Source of the DNA: Patiria miniata
Taxonomy: Eukaryota; Echinodermata; Asteroidea; Valvatida; Asterinidae
Reading direction: 5' to 3'
Length of the DNA: 64,000 nt
Assembly: GCF_015706575.1 (NCBI RefSeq)
Contig: NW_024037072.1
Coordinates: 129,001 to 193,000 of the forward strand
Shown: positions 46,901-59,400 of the stretch, in pieces
Numbering within the stretch: the stretch's first letter is position 1
How the letters are laid out: every line of letters begins with the position of its first letter
The notes under the pieces: model-generated
What the model was told of the DNA's origin: nothing
The model's database searches: none
What the model saw: only the letters and a program-made list of their open reading frames with translations
Position numbers and translations under genes: made by a program

Positions 46901-47039
46901 CGTCCAAATCACACCCAAAGAAAAGTAAGCGAGATCTGTTTCGAATACTTAGGGCAGATGTGTTTAATTACCTGCGGACTTAAATAATTTGGTGTAAGTA
47001 TTGTGGATACATCAATTTTTGGAACACAACCATGAAATG
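43959..47039. other. Gene-free region upstream of SYT12
   Basis: This should contain the SYT12 promoter and any untranslated first exon, but no motif is strong enough to place them. GGGTTCGAATTCCCC on the minus strand at about 44,858-44,872 resembles a tRNA T-arm without the rest of a tRNA. Confidence 0.45.
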
Positions 47040-47235
47040 TTGTGGAAACGCACTTATTTAATACAAAAGGGCACTCTTTACAAATATTGGGGAGGGGGGA
47101 GTAAACGCTGGTGAAAAAGGACACTTGGCGAAAAAGGGCAGTCTTTACAAAATATTGGGGAGGGGGGGTATTTAAATACCCCCTTACCCCACCCCACCCC
47201 ACCCCAGCCCCAGATTCCGTAAATTCCCATCCTAT
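47040..47235 (+). repeat. Local tandem duplication with G/C runs
   Basis: AAAGGGCACTCTTTACAAAT and, about 67 bp on, AAAGGGCAGTCTTTACAAAA are each followed by ATTGGGGAGGGGGG. A TATTTAAATA palindrome and CCCCACCCC repeats follow. Confidence 0.6.
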
Positions 47236-47291
47236 GACTAGATTATCAATGCAGTTGTTTTGCACCCTATAGGCTTAAGGACGCATCCAGG

Positions 47292-47594
47292 CAATGGACG
47301 TCGCCAGGATGGGCAATGGGGAAGGGGCCGCTTTCCCACCACCCACCCCCCCCCCGGAAAGCAGGGGGAAAAAGGGAAGGGAAAAAAGGAAAAAAACAAA
47401 GAAAAGAAAAAGAGTCATATTTGCTATTAATTTAATGCGTCTGCAGGGGTGTCAATGGGGGTGGGGTTATAAATGTCCCCGCCCACCCTCAAAAACATTA
47501 TAAATTGAGAATATGCCAGAGAAAATATAATGATTTTTCGGAAGAAAATGTGTTTTGCCTCTCGCCCCCCGAAAGAAATCCTGGCGACGCCCAT
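47292..47594. mobile_element. ~300-bp hAT-like non-autonomous element, GGCGTCGCCAGGAT-type ends
   Basis: ATGGACGTCGCCAGGAT and the complementary ATCCTGGCGACGCCCAT form the TIRs. ATCCAGGCA lies immediately outside both ends, allowing one base of boundary ambiguity. An ~8-bp duplication with (G)GGCGTCGCCAGG ends fits hAT MITEs. The interior is A/G-rich low complexity. Confidence 0.7.
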
Positions 47595-50408
47595 GATCCA
47601 GGCATTGTGACTGTACACTCACGAGGCCCCCTTCAATGAAGAAGCCATTGTGAATGCTACCAAACATAGCACCCACCCAGTGACGGATTATCTGAACATT
47701 AGGTAAAGCAATGCCATATGAAGGGGCCTTCGTCGTTAGCGTGCCTGGATTTGTACAGTGCATGCAGTGCGCGGTATGGTGGATACCCAGCGCGAGTGTG
47801 TAAGGGGCCAAGTGCGCCCTCTTGATTTTGATATTGATCCAATAACAGATAAGGGTATAGTCTAAATAAAATTAATAGCCTGAGCAAAAATACTACTAAC
47901 AAACGGACAATCCGAAAGACAATGGAAGAATAACAAAATAAATACAATGAAACTTACCAAATCAATAGTTCTCAGAATATATTCCAAAGTAATGTATTTT
48001 CCAAACAAAATTATTTCCTGTGGTGAGTGAGATATATCATATACTGTATATCATATTCTGATGTACACTCCATCATCCACGAGCAAAAACATGTGGTTCC
48101 ACAAATCACAGAGCTCTATGCACAAATGAGGTGCTTGCCAACTTTTTCTTATGGTTGGTGTTAAAACTCCTCCGACCAATCCCGCAAAAGACAACATCAA
48201 AACGGATTGAATGGTTTTCAGAATCCAGTAATCCCATACCTGTAACGTACAGTATAAACTCCACTTGGCTTTGGGAGTAAGGGTAGACTAGCGTATTGAG
48301 ACTAAACACCAGTAATTGTGCATGTGTGTGTGACTTCTCACAAGACAAATGCACTGTGCCAGTGATGAATGGAACAAAAGGGGTGCACCCATCCGAAGGG
48401 TCAACAATAGGATCTGATGTTGGTGCAAGCACAGGGCCAGGCACATTTGCATAAATTGTACGAATACACTCATTCAAAAAATGTGGATTATTCACATAAA
48501 CTATCGTTGTTGCCAGAATGGACGAGGTGAACAAATCTTCAGTCCCTCGTCCATTCTCCTTAACTGAATTGACTTCATCCGAACTAATCTGGTTGCTTCA
48601 CGTCCCTGCTGTAAAACATACCATCCCAACAAAAAACTTGTTCCATAAAACAAAATTGGAAGATGGGTGATTAAGCAAAATTTACGATGCCTATACGAGT
48701 ATTAGACACAAGCAAGGTGCACGGGAAATCGTAACATCGCCCAAAATGGCCCTAATTTTGAGGGGGGTGGAGCTGTTAATTGCTTGAATGCATTGAGTTC
48801 CCAAGCAAATGATCGAGATCCCCCGAGATAGCCTCCATCCGAATAATGGACCCGGGTTACAGAACCCGAGGCCTTGTCGTGTTTTGCCTCAAGGGAGGAT
48901 TTGGGAAGTGTCGACACTTGGTGAACCAGGCTCAATCCTAAATCATAACGGCTGTTTAACTGTCCATGAGTGACCGTTTTTCCTCACATGTCAGTCACTA
49001 ACGAGTCGTCAAATCTCAAGTCAACCGACAACCTATCCTAATGAACTGGATAAAGGCACTCCTTTGTCGTCATCCTGTCACTTGTGACGTCACTTCTTGT
49101 GATTTGATATACGTATCTGATGGAAATAGACTTGTGCTTGACGTTGCCTTTACTCTGTTTTTTTTTTGTCGTTAATTTTGAACCAATGATTTTTATACAG
49201 AGTGAATTAAATACCATCAACATTTGCTAATGACTCACAAAACAGTCCTCGATTTGAATGCAATTCAAATTTACTAAACGGTACATGCAACGCAATATAC
49301 TACTTAAAATTTACCATTCACCACACCAAAACATATTTAATAATAAGTAATAAATAATTATAAATTGTTATAAGTAAGTATAAGAATAAGTTAAAAATAA
49401 GAACTGCAACCAAATAAAAAAAATCAAATTAGTGGCATTGCTGTAAATTTAGAATAAAGAAAATAAAGGTTATATTTTCCACGTGGAATCCTGGAAAGTC
49501 CCTGGAAGGCTATGTTTCTTTAATTTAAACACTTAAATTCTTGTCCCGACACCAATGCTTTTTCCAGTTGATTTCAACCAATGTCTGAAAAAGACAATCA
49601 GTAAGTTTGTGGATTTTCCGATACAGTACTCTTTTTTTAGAAATACTGTATCTCTTTTCTTGGGCTATAGTTATTGACAATATTGACGGAACAGTGAGTA
49701 TGAAAAACATTTACTGCGCTTTCTTAGTGAAGAACTATACTTCCCTAGGCTATTTCTCTGAGAATATCCATTCAAGAAATCATGCATATTGTTGCAATTG
49801 GCAACGGACCATGAAGAATTTGGTAAAAAAGTTGATTGCATACCAAACGGTGAGCATTTGGTAATCTTAATGTTCTTCAGGTCATCCTATTATGTTGCTT
49901 AGATCACAATCTCTAATCGGGCCGAGTAAACGAGTAAAACGTACAATCTTGAGTCATCGATAAGGTGTTTTTCTCTGCTTTGTATAATAAAGTCATCGAA
50001 TTTGGTTTTTTGAAATATTCAACATATGTTTCTTGTATAGCAAAAAGATTAATTCACAATAGAACCGAACATTAGTTTTCTTAAAAAGCACCACTAATTC
50101 TTGCAGTTATAAGATTATACAGACATTAATAAAACATAGGCCTACGTGTCTATATGCACTAAACAATACTCTACAACCCAACAATTGATACGCAAAACGG
50201 TGTTTAAATTAAGAATGTTATTAACCGGAGGAGCCTAAAACCATTACTCATTGAAATATTCGTACTTAAATAAACGCAACTTATGACGCAAAGAAAGTCA
50301 ATAAAATCAGCTGAATTCGTATATATGGTGCACAAGTTCCTATAAACCAACTCTCAATATCCTCTCTACATTCATGTCTGACCACGTCTTGAGAAGAGAC
50401 TACTCCCT
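47595..50408. other. Gene-free spacer downstream of the ZP gene
   Basis: No exon chain was found. A 12-bp hairpin, GAATGGACGAGG/CCTCGTCCATTC, sits at 48,517-48,556. The 142-codon minus frame at 48,106-48,534 has no recognised similarity. Confidence 0.45.
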
Positions 50409-53400
50409 TTACTTCTGCCTGGCCAATCCTGGAGAGGAGACTACTGACATCACATCACGACGGCTGACCCTATCAAAGTGCATAGAGCGTGTACCAACAC
50501 AGCCTCTCTTGCAGATGGACGAATAGTCATTTGAGGGACAGACAAACACGTTGCAGTGGACATACACCTACAAGAAAAAAACTCCGAAATTTTATCTCTG
50601 TCTATCTGCTTTAAAAGTAAACGACTTTTTTTCCCCTTTAAGATGTTACTCCGCCACATGATTCAACAAAATGGTAACAAGTATAGAATGAGTACTTGAC
50701 ACTTCCCAAGTTAGAAGCACTATACTCATGTTGCTGTAGTATCGTTATAACTTTTTGCGTAATCGTGGATGAAATTGTGAACCAAGTCAGTTTACCTTGG
50801 AGGTTACAAACTTACCGTATCGAAGATACGCCAACCGAGGAAGGCAAAGGCATCCACAGAGAAGCGAACCTTGTTGGAACTGTGCGACTCATGAAGCACC
50901 AGAGTCTCATCTTCTATGCACCTACAATGATAAGCAAAAGAAACGTCATTATGAACAAACGGATCCTTGAAGTGATTGTGCTCGATATGCATGGAGAATA
51001 AACACTTCTTCAACATTCTTTACTTTTTTACTTAGACGGAATTAAACCAACGCTTGTTGAGATGCACAGAAGCCACGCATTTGTGAAACCACGAACCAAA
51101 AAGAGGGAAAACGCCTTATGACATGGCAACTTAACAAGATATTGATTGATATTAAACACTCTGTACATGTTTAGATATACAAGCGTAGGCCGCTTTTCCT
51201 TTTACAGCCCTTATTTTCCAGCCCCCTTTCATTTTGGGCCCTCATATGGCCTATGGCAAGTAATTCCCATCTACAGTTTTGATTCGTCTGACCATATCTT
51301 TAGTGCATTTTTTGTCACTTATTGAGTTTCAACTTGCATTAGAAATAGCATATATACCGGGCTTTGCATTATATCATACAGTTTGACACTGTCCAATATA
51401 GATGTAATGTGAAGGAAAGGTCGTAGTTTATATTTCTTATGTGCAAGATTTTGTTCAATAAAGAGGGGCTTGCTACTGAATAGTGGTTCTTGCGCCTTTC
51501 GAATTATTTCGTACGGTTGGATTCATGTCTTACCCGCTTTTGATCAATTCATGACGAGGCCAGTCATATGGATTGTCAGAAGTCGTGGCCCAGCAGGATT
51601 GGAAGAAAGCATCGCATTGACGGTTATCACGACAACTGGCCTCTCCCTCAAAGTACAGCCTGGTGTCAAATGGCACTTTGAGTGGCTTCGAGAGCTCGCC
51701 ATATGCCTGGTCGTAGTTTGCATTGAAGAGCTTCAGTGTGGTGTCTGCCAGGTTATCCAAGAAGTCAGCCCTGCCGTTGAACTCTTGATACTCAAGGATT
51801 CCTGGATTGGGGTCGTATGCGAGGGTTTTGATGGTCTTGGCGGGGATGCTGCAGGAGAAGCGAATCTCACGGTGGGGGACCCGGGTAACCTCAGTCCCTT
51901 CAGGGGTGTAGGGCTCATCGGGAATGTAGACGATGTTGCTGTATGTATGATCCGTACCGTTACGCTGTTACAATCAATTTCAAAAAGAGGGGAGAAATGT
52001 CACTTAACTGCGAGTCCTGATATGTAGGCCTACAACCTTCGAGGCGGCATTTTTCAAGAACATGTACCTGTCCATGCACGTCAGTGCCACTAAATGAAGT
52101 CTATGACGTGCAGTCCATGCCACTTCTACAGTGGCACGGACAGAACACGATTCAACTTTAGAAGAAAACAATTTTTTTTGTCAACATTTCTGACGTTAGT
52201 TTAAAATCACCCGATAAGTGACAATTAAGTAGTTTGGATATGTGGGTGTTTAATATCTAATCCAAGCAACAAAAAAATTCACTGTATAAATACGGAGCCC
52301 TTATTCCACATGACAAAAGGATTGTACCACCTTTTCTACACCGCACCTGCCTCAACGGTTATTCTGAACATAATCTGTCACAATATATTGGTAATGAAAG
52401 CGTGGAGGGGCTGGGGGCTCAGGGTGATTATGCATTCTGATTGGTCTCTATGAAGTATGATCACATGCTTACTTACCTGATATGTTGTGCCGCACAAGCC
52501 GTAGGAGGTCCACACATAATAGTGCGTATCATTGAAATTGGCACCGGTGCATTTTGGGTCACGCAGGTGCATTATCTCCGGACCGTAGCCCCCGAGCTCC
52601 AGGGTGAGTTTGGGAAGGTACAAACTCATGGAGGAGACACTGCAATCAGGTCCATTTATTGCTGCTGCGGCTGTAAAGGAAGATTAACAGATGTTTAAGA
52701 TATCTTTTCCAATTGCATCCACTTCATTCTTTACCGAATTCGTTATTTAGCACGGTCGCTCACACATAAAAACAAAAAGGCTTTGGCCGTAAGATACAAA
52801 GGAGAATAAAACTTGTTTTGTCTTTAGTGCACGAACTCCCATCACTGGTGTATAAACGAGCAGTGGTTGGTTTTCACAACAAGAGTTTGTAAATAGAATT
52901 CAAAATAATATTCAATTAAGTTTGTAACTCTTAACTAATAATATTTCCCCTTGGAAGGGATGGGTGGATTCTGTCTCCCACCCTGGTTTATGGCTAAAAA
53001 CAGTTACAAATTATCCAACTCATTGATGAAAATCTTTCGTGATACTTTGACAGCTGTCTGGTCTTATCATATTATATCATATTGTATTTATTTTCTTTTT
53101 ATTTATTTATTTTAGTTTTCGTTTTTTTGCTGGACAACTTTTTGACAAATTTTCTAGCTGCCGCGAATACGAATAGGGGGAAGGGAGCTAGACATCATTT
53201 GGCACTAGGAGGCACTGTTCATCACTTTGTATCAACTTCAATACTTACGAACTCCAGTGACAAAGCTCCATTCTGCAGGTTTAGATTTCACCGAACACTT
53301 TTTGTCATTACTCTGCACGACTCCTTCATCCAGGGCTATGGTATACTCGGTCGCATACTCCAAGAAAACATCCTGACTGTTAGGAAAGGTGAGTGTTTCA

Positions 53401-56400
53401 CCATCAACAATCTCAGCATCGGGTCCCGTTGCATCTACACGCCAGACCACGTCATTGTTGGAGTCACGGAGGGTCACGTAAGCTGGGCTGAACACACCTT
53501 TGCGAATCTGTCAGACAACCAATTTCAAATATCCCTGTCAGCACAAGCAGTAGCATAAATCCGTGTCGGTGAATTGGGGGGGGGGGGGTTGACCAAATAT
53601 CGTAAAACTGATCGACCCGTAGAAATTCTAAATTCGGGCGGGGGGGGGGTGAGGCTGGAAACTACATGAAACTACGGGGGCGCTGTTCATTATACAAATG
53701 TACAAACTGGTCCAAAAGTTGTGTGTATATAATTAATTTTGTAACTCTTTAAATAATAATGTTCCCCATTGAAGGGTGGGATGGATTCTGATTTCTTTTT
53801 ATTTTTATATTTTTTATATTTTTATAGTTTTCGTTTTTGATGGACACCTTTTTTGACAATTTTCCAGCTGCCGCGAGTACAAATAGGGGAAGGGAGTTGG
53901 ACATCATTTGACACTAGGGGGCGCTGTTATGATTGTCTTTACATCTCCCCCAAGAGCAAACATAAGCTACATGTACATGTTTGCCAGCATAAAGATAAGA
54001 TAATTTTTAAAAAAACACCAAGTGCGCTCAAATATCTCAGTTACATGTGTGCAATAATCAGACAAAAATGAAGTTAATCCAAGCTTAAACTTTCTCCTAT
54101 GTTTGCCATTTCTAATGGCTCAACTAGGAACTTCAAAAATTGTCAGCTAATAGGCCTACAGGGCGAATGTCCCTGCCTGAGAACATCAAATTTCTGCTTC
54201 TTTTGACCAAGTTTAAAGAAACTAAAAAATGAATTTACGATACATTTCATTTTCCCTTACCCTTCTTTTGAATTTGATGGCCCAATTTGGAATAACAGCT
54301 TCAGCCTCTTGGTCACCTTGGGCGGGAATGGAGTTGGCCCGATCCACGGACAGTGCCGTGGGTTCTGAAAATTTACATAAATATAAAATGTTTTCTCCAT
54401 AAGTAATTTCGAAATACAGAACATATCTTAAAAGTCCTTCGAATGTGCGCCAGTACATACTACTGACTGGAGGAAAAAACGTTATGTTGTCTGGGTTTTT
54501 TTAAGCACAATAATAAAAAAAAAATTGGAACTCTCAATGTGTTTGTTAGTCTTGGCCATATGGCCAGTATTTGCACAATTTATAGTGTGTTCTGTATGCC
54601 ACGAATAGAAAATAAATAACATATGCCATGTAATTTGTGTTATATATGCCCTGTAATTTGTGTTATACTTTGGTATGTTTGAACTCTATACATCTCGCTT
54701 CATACAGCATGTTAGTTACTGGGTATTTTTCAATGCAGTAATTGTTCTTGTTTAGAAACCATATTTACTATGTGAACATAAGAACCCAACTTAAAACTTG
54801 TTTGGGTAGAATTTAGAGTTGAGAATGAATGCTTTGTTTCGATGTTAAGAAACAACAAATAGTACGGTACTTTATCCATTCTTGTCAAATCAAAGAAGTG
54901 TTTTCTATTTACCTGTTTGAACAACGTTCACAATAAAACAGGACTGTGTGCTGACAAACCTGCCAAAAAGAAAGCAGCCAAAAGACACATCGTATTCGTT
55001 GCTGAAGATATTTTTTAATATGACGTGTCCAAAGGACTGAATGAGCTTGTGAATTAAAACCAAAAAAAGGACAACTGCTGAAGCAACACCTATATGTCAT
55101 TTGTCAATCAAGTACAGTTGTTATTACAGTTTTATCGACTTTTAGCAACTAAAGCATGCTTATCAACAATGGGTGGATACAATTGTTCTGACCATACCTC
55201 TCATCTTCACGGGCCATCGCACAGATTGTGTACGTCTTCAGTTCCCTTGGCATGAAACTAAAGATGACTTCATAGTCAGAGGCAGTTCCGTGTATCTGCG
55301 ATGGTGTGTGTGTTGGGTAACCCTGCACATCAATGCTGGTGATTCTGGATAAATCGGCCAAATTTACCAAACAAAATGGCAAAAACATTCCGTAAGACAG
55401 AATCCTTCAATGCCGACAAATAATATACACTTTTTAAAGTTCTCCTCAGTTTTAAAGCTAAAAATCGTATTCACAAATTTGTGCTTTGGGACCAACATAA
55501 GTCTAAGTAACGGTCTTTAATGTTTGAAGAAATCAAAATCTGTTTGGACGGATTGCCTCTCAGCAATCCCACTGGAAAGAAACAACATAAAACTTTATTA
55601 CATGTACCTGTAATTAGGAGCTGTAGCTGTGGCAACCATTCTCATCCTAAATTCTTCTCCCAACACGTGAGCAAAGCACATTCTAGGAACATGCAGCTGT
55701 GGCTGTCTGCAATCGCCTTCGTAATGGAATACATCCATCAGGAAGTGTACAGGAGTTTTACTCATTGGCTTCTTGAGTTTGTTAGGAGCAAAGTCCTCCA
55801 ACATGACCATGAAAGCGTAGGTGCCAGGAGGGATCACTTCCTCCTCTCCGAATCGTAACTCACAAGTCTCCTGTGTTAAAAAGTTGAATCGAAAACAAAA
55901 ATGAAAATAGGGATGCCCTAGGGTTAGCGATTCAATCAACAGCGTAACATCTGTCCAACTAACCAACAAACACAGCTAACCAACAAATCATCAGCCAGTG
56001 CCCCTTGGAGTTGCAAGTCTTTCAATGAACCTAAATGACTCTATCGGACATTACTGATCATCTATACAAAACCACTACCAGTAAAACAGAGAATCAACAA
56101 GCTAATCAGCCTGTTCAATGGCTGGCTACCATACAGCTTTCCAAGTTTCTGCGATCTCAAACATCAAATTCAACTCTTGTAAATCATGAGGCTACGCGCA
56201 TGATTGAAAATCATATTACACAAATTGTAATGATAAGTGAAATGGGTGGAGAAGTCAATCAAACACCGAACAACCCCCTTGTCTATAACCCAGTGTTGCT
56301 CGTCACTGAGTGAATCTCTCACCTTAGTCAGACTTGCCACCGGTTTCACTCTCTCTTCGTCGAAGTAAGGTTTTCCACAAATATCCAAGGCATTCAGATT

Positions 56401-59400
56401 GCATTCGTTCTTTTTCTTGCTAGTCCACCTGCACTTGACTACGTCACTGTTGGCGTCATCATCTTAAAATAGAAACAAAAACATATTGATTTGGTCCGAA
56501 CAAAGAATACGGTACTACATAGGGCCCACTGCAAAGAAAATAATACTGTGATTTTTGTCTTTGTAAAATATATGACTTTTGAATCAAGTAAGAACTTGAA
56601 GCAAATTGACGATAATTCTGGATTGTTATTTCTCAACAGTGATAAGCGGAACTTAATCTGCATACAGTAACTTATGCTTTTGTAGGTGTTAGAAAAAGCA
56701 TTGTCAGTTCTAGATTCTGACAACTCATACAAGAGGTTTCAAAACCTAACATATCAGCACTGAGAGAAAAAAACTGACTGTTTATTTTAATTTCCATTAA
56801 GCAAAGCGACCTTCAATCAATAGTAAAAAACTTTGATTCAAATTTTACTTTGGGCAACACATGTTGAAGGGGCCGTATCGTAAGTCCGACGCCTCATAAC
56901 TCTGACGCCTCATAAGTCTGACATTTCGGAATTATGAGGTATCGGATTTATGAGGCATTGGACTTATGTATTCCGCCTCATAGCTCCGACGCCTCATAAG
57001 TTCGAAGCCTCATAAGTCCGACGTCGGAGCTATGGACCGTTACAAAGAAAGGTTCATTTGTCCGACAAGGCAAAAACGAGTTTTACCAAAAATTGTACAA
57101 CGATGTGAGCGGCGATCCCTTAGGGGAGGAACTCGTGGTGTATCCCTCAATGTGAATGTGTACTACACTTGTATTAATTAATAATGGCTGTCGGACAAAC
57201 GAGGCGTTGCACTTATGAGGCGTCGGACTTATGGACCGAAATATAAGTAAATTTAATTGTCGAACCTACGAGGCGTCGGAGCTATGAGGCATTGGACCTA
57301 TGGGGCGTCGGACTTATGAGGCGCGTGACCTATGAATATGACGTATAGTGGCTCAATGCTTTGGAGTGGGGTCCGCGCATAAATCCGACGTCTTATAGGT
57401 CCGACGCCTCATAAGTCTGACAAAATCTCATCCCTTAACCAAATAAAGGCACATAAGTCCGACGCCTCAAAGGTCCAATGCCCCATAAGTCTGACGCCTC
57501 GTAAGTCCGACGCCTCATAAGTCCGAAACATCGTTTGTCCGTTGTCGGAATTACGAGGCGTCTGGCTAATGAGGCTCGGAGCTATGAGGCCGAATCCCTA
57601 AGGGTGCAACAATGCAATAAAATTCCCATAGACACTAGTGCTAAATGCCCATACTTCAGAATTCTTTTTAAAATACTTAGAACTCGCATAGGCATTTAAG
57701 CTGCACAGTAAAATGATGATCAACATGTCATCTTTCATTTTCTTTTCATTTTTTTGGTGGGTTGACCATTGACTTTTCGAGGAATTCTCACTCAAAGAAT
57801 ATGACCCCTATTTTTCCCAAAGCGGAAACTGAGTAGCCATCTTGAAAAAGGATCCCTCCACAACATAGCAAAATAGTGCCACTTTCGAGCCCAATTGCAT
57901 CCAAAATGCTCAGAATTGGAAGCCCCAAGTCCGGGCCAGAGGTTCATTGCCATATCGCTTCAATTCCCCGATGTTATGGCTCTCATAACTCTCTAATAGA
58001 GAATATTTTGAGGGTATAACTTTTATTCATGAGCTCGGCGGATGAGTTTAGGACTATTTACAGGTGTGCACCCCTAAGTCCAATGCCTCATACATCCGAT
58101 GCCTTATTATTCCGAAATTCCGGACATATGAGGCGTCGGACTTACGACACGGCCCCGTTTGAAGTCAAGAATGGATGGACTTATCACTTTGTGGGGTTAA
58201 TTAAAAATCGGCCAACTGGTGCTTGCGTAAACAACACTACTTCCCACTTGTTTACAATCTACATGTTTACCGACATGTTGGGTGGGGTTCGAACCCAGTG
58301 TAAGGAAAACAAAGAACTGCTATACTATGCTCATAGCTCACGATATAATGTTAAATTGCACAGAACAGGAATTGGCACAGAAATTATAATACTTAGAACG
58401 GCACAAAAACGTACTTGGAATATGAATACTGTAGGTACAACCAGACATGATGGAATATTTGGCAAATGTTTTGCTCTGGGGAGGGGAGTTGATGGAGACG
58501 CCATCTTTGTGAGCAATGTTGATGGTAGACGCCAGGTTCCAGCCCTTCCCATTTCCAATGTCGCGGCCGTTGTTGACAATACCAGGGATCCAACAACATT
58601 CTGTGTATCTGTACAAAAAAAATTTGAAAATAGGACAACCAATACAAATATATGATATAGACGATTATCTTCAGGACTATTTGATCCTCACAATTTCAAC
58701 AAGTAAAACATATTATATTGGATATCTCTTGAGAGTGGGTATAGTTGACTGATGAGCGATTTTTTTTTTACATTTTCTGGTAATGAAACCAAGGAATTGA
58801 TAACTTTACATACACATGTATATTTAAACAAAGGAAGCATTATTTTAGATGATCATTTTCGGACAAATAAGTATTTAGAAGGATACCTCTAGCTCTATGT
58901 TGAAGAGTTAAAAAAATGTTTCATGCTAGAAAGACAAAACAAAATTTCAAAATCATGTGAACCGATTTTGGGCCAAGCTGCAAGCTATAAATTGACGAGA
59001 AATATGAAAAATTTCCAAGGTGAATATGCGTGACTCACGATATTTCTGCCTTTGTTTGACCTGGTGGCAAGGTGTACGTCATGCTGTAAACTCCAGTAGC
59101 CGCATTTCTTTTCCTGTCCAGGTGTGTGCAGTAATAGTCTGCCCACACCGGTGGTGCATCACCAACGACAAACTGACCACCAGTGCGAAGTTTCTACCAA
59201 CAGAACATTCAAAATAAAGAGACATATTTGCATTTGACTAAAGTAGGCCTACTAATTGAGAATTCTTGCTGGGGACCTTACTGAATCATTACGAATCATT
59301 CACTGTGTTGGGGAATCAACTGCACATTTTACTTTCAAAGAATATTAAAAAAAAAATGAATTTAACCAAAAAAGGCATGTATGTACCGACGCCAGTTTGA

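Noticed and set aside
48106-48534. 142-codon minus-strand frame
   Set aside because: No domain, no partner exons and no homology that I recognise.
51470-52027. 185-codon plus-strand frame
   Set aside because: Antisense shadow of ZP exon 51,534-51,964, which encodes the diagnostic CWAT motif on the minus strand.
56869-58156. CRISPR-like array of short repeats
   Set aside because: Repeats occur in both orientations with irregular or no spacers, inside TIRs of a eukaryotic intron.
58029-58655. 208-codon plus-strand frame
   Set aside because: It runs across the repeat-element end and antisense through ZP exon 58,415-58,608, whose coding strand has clear splice sites and phase agreement.
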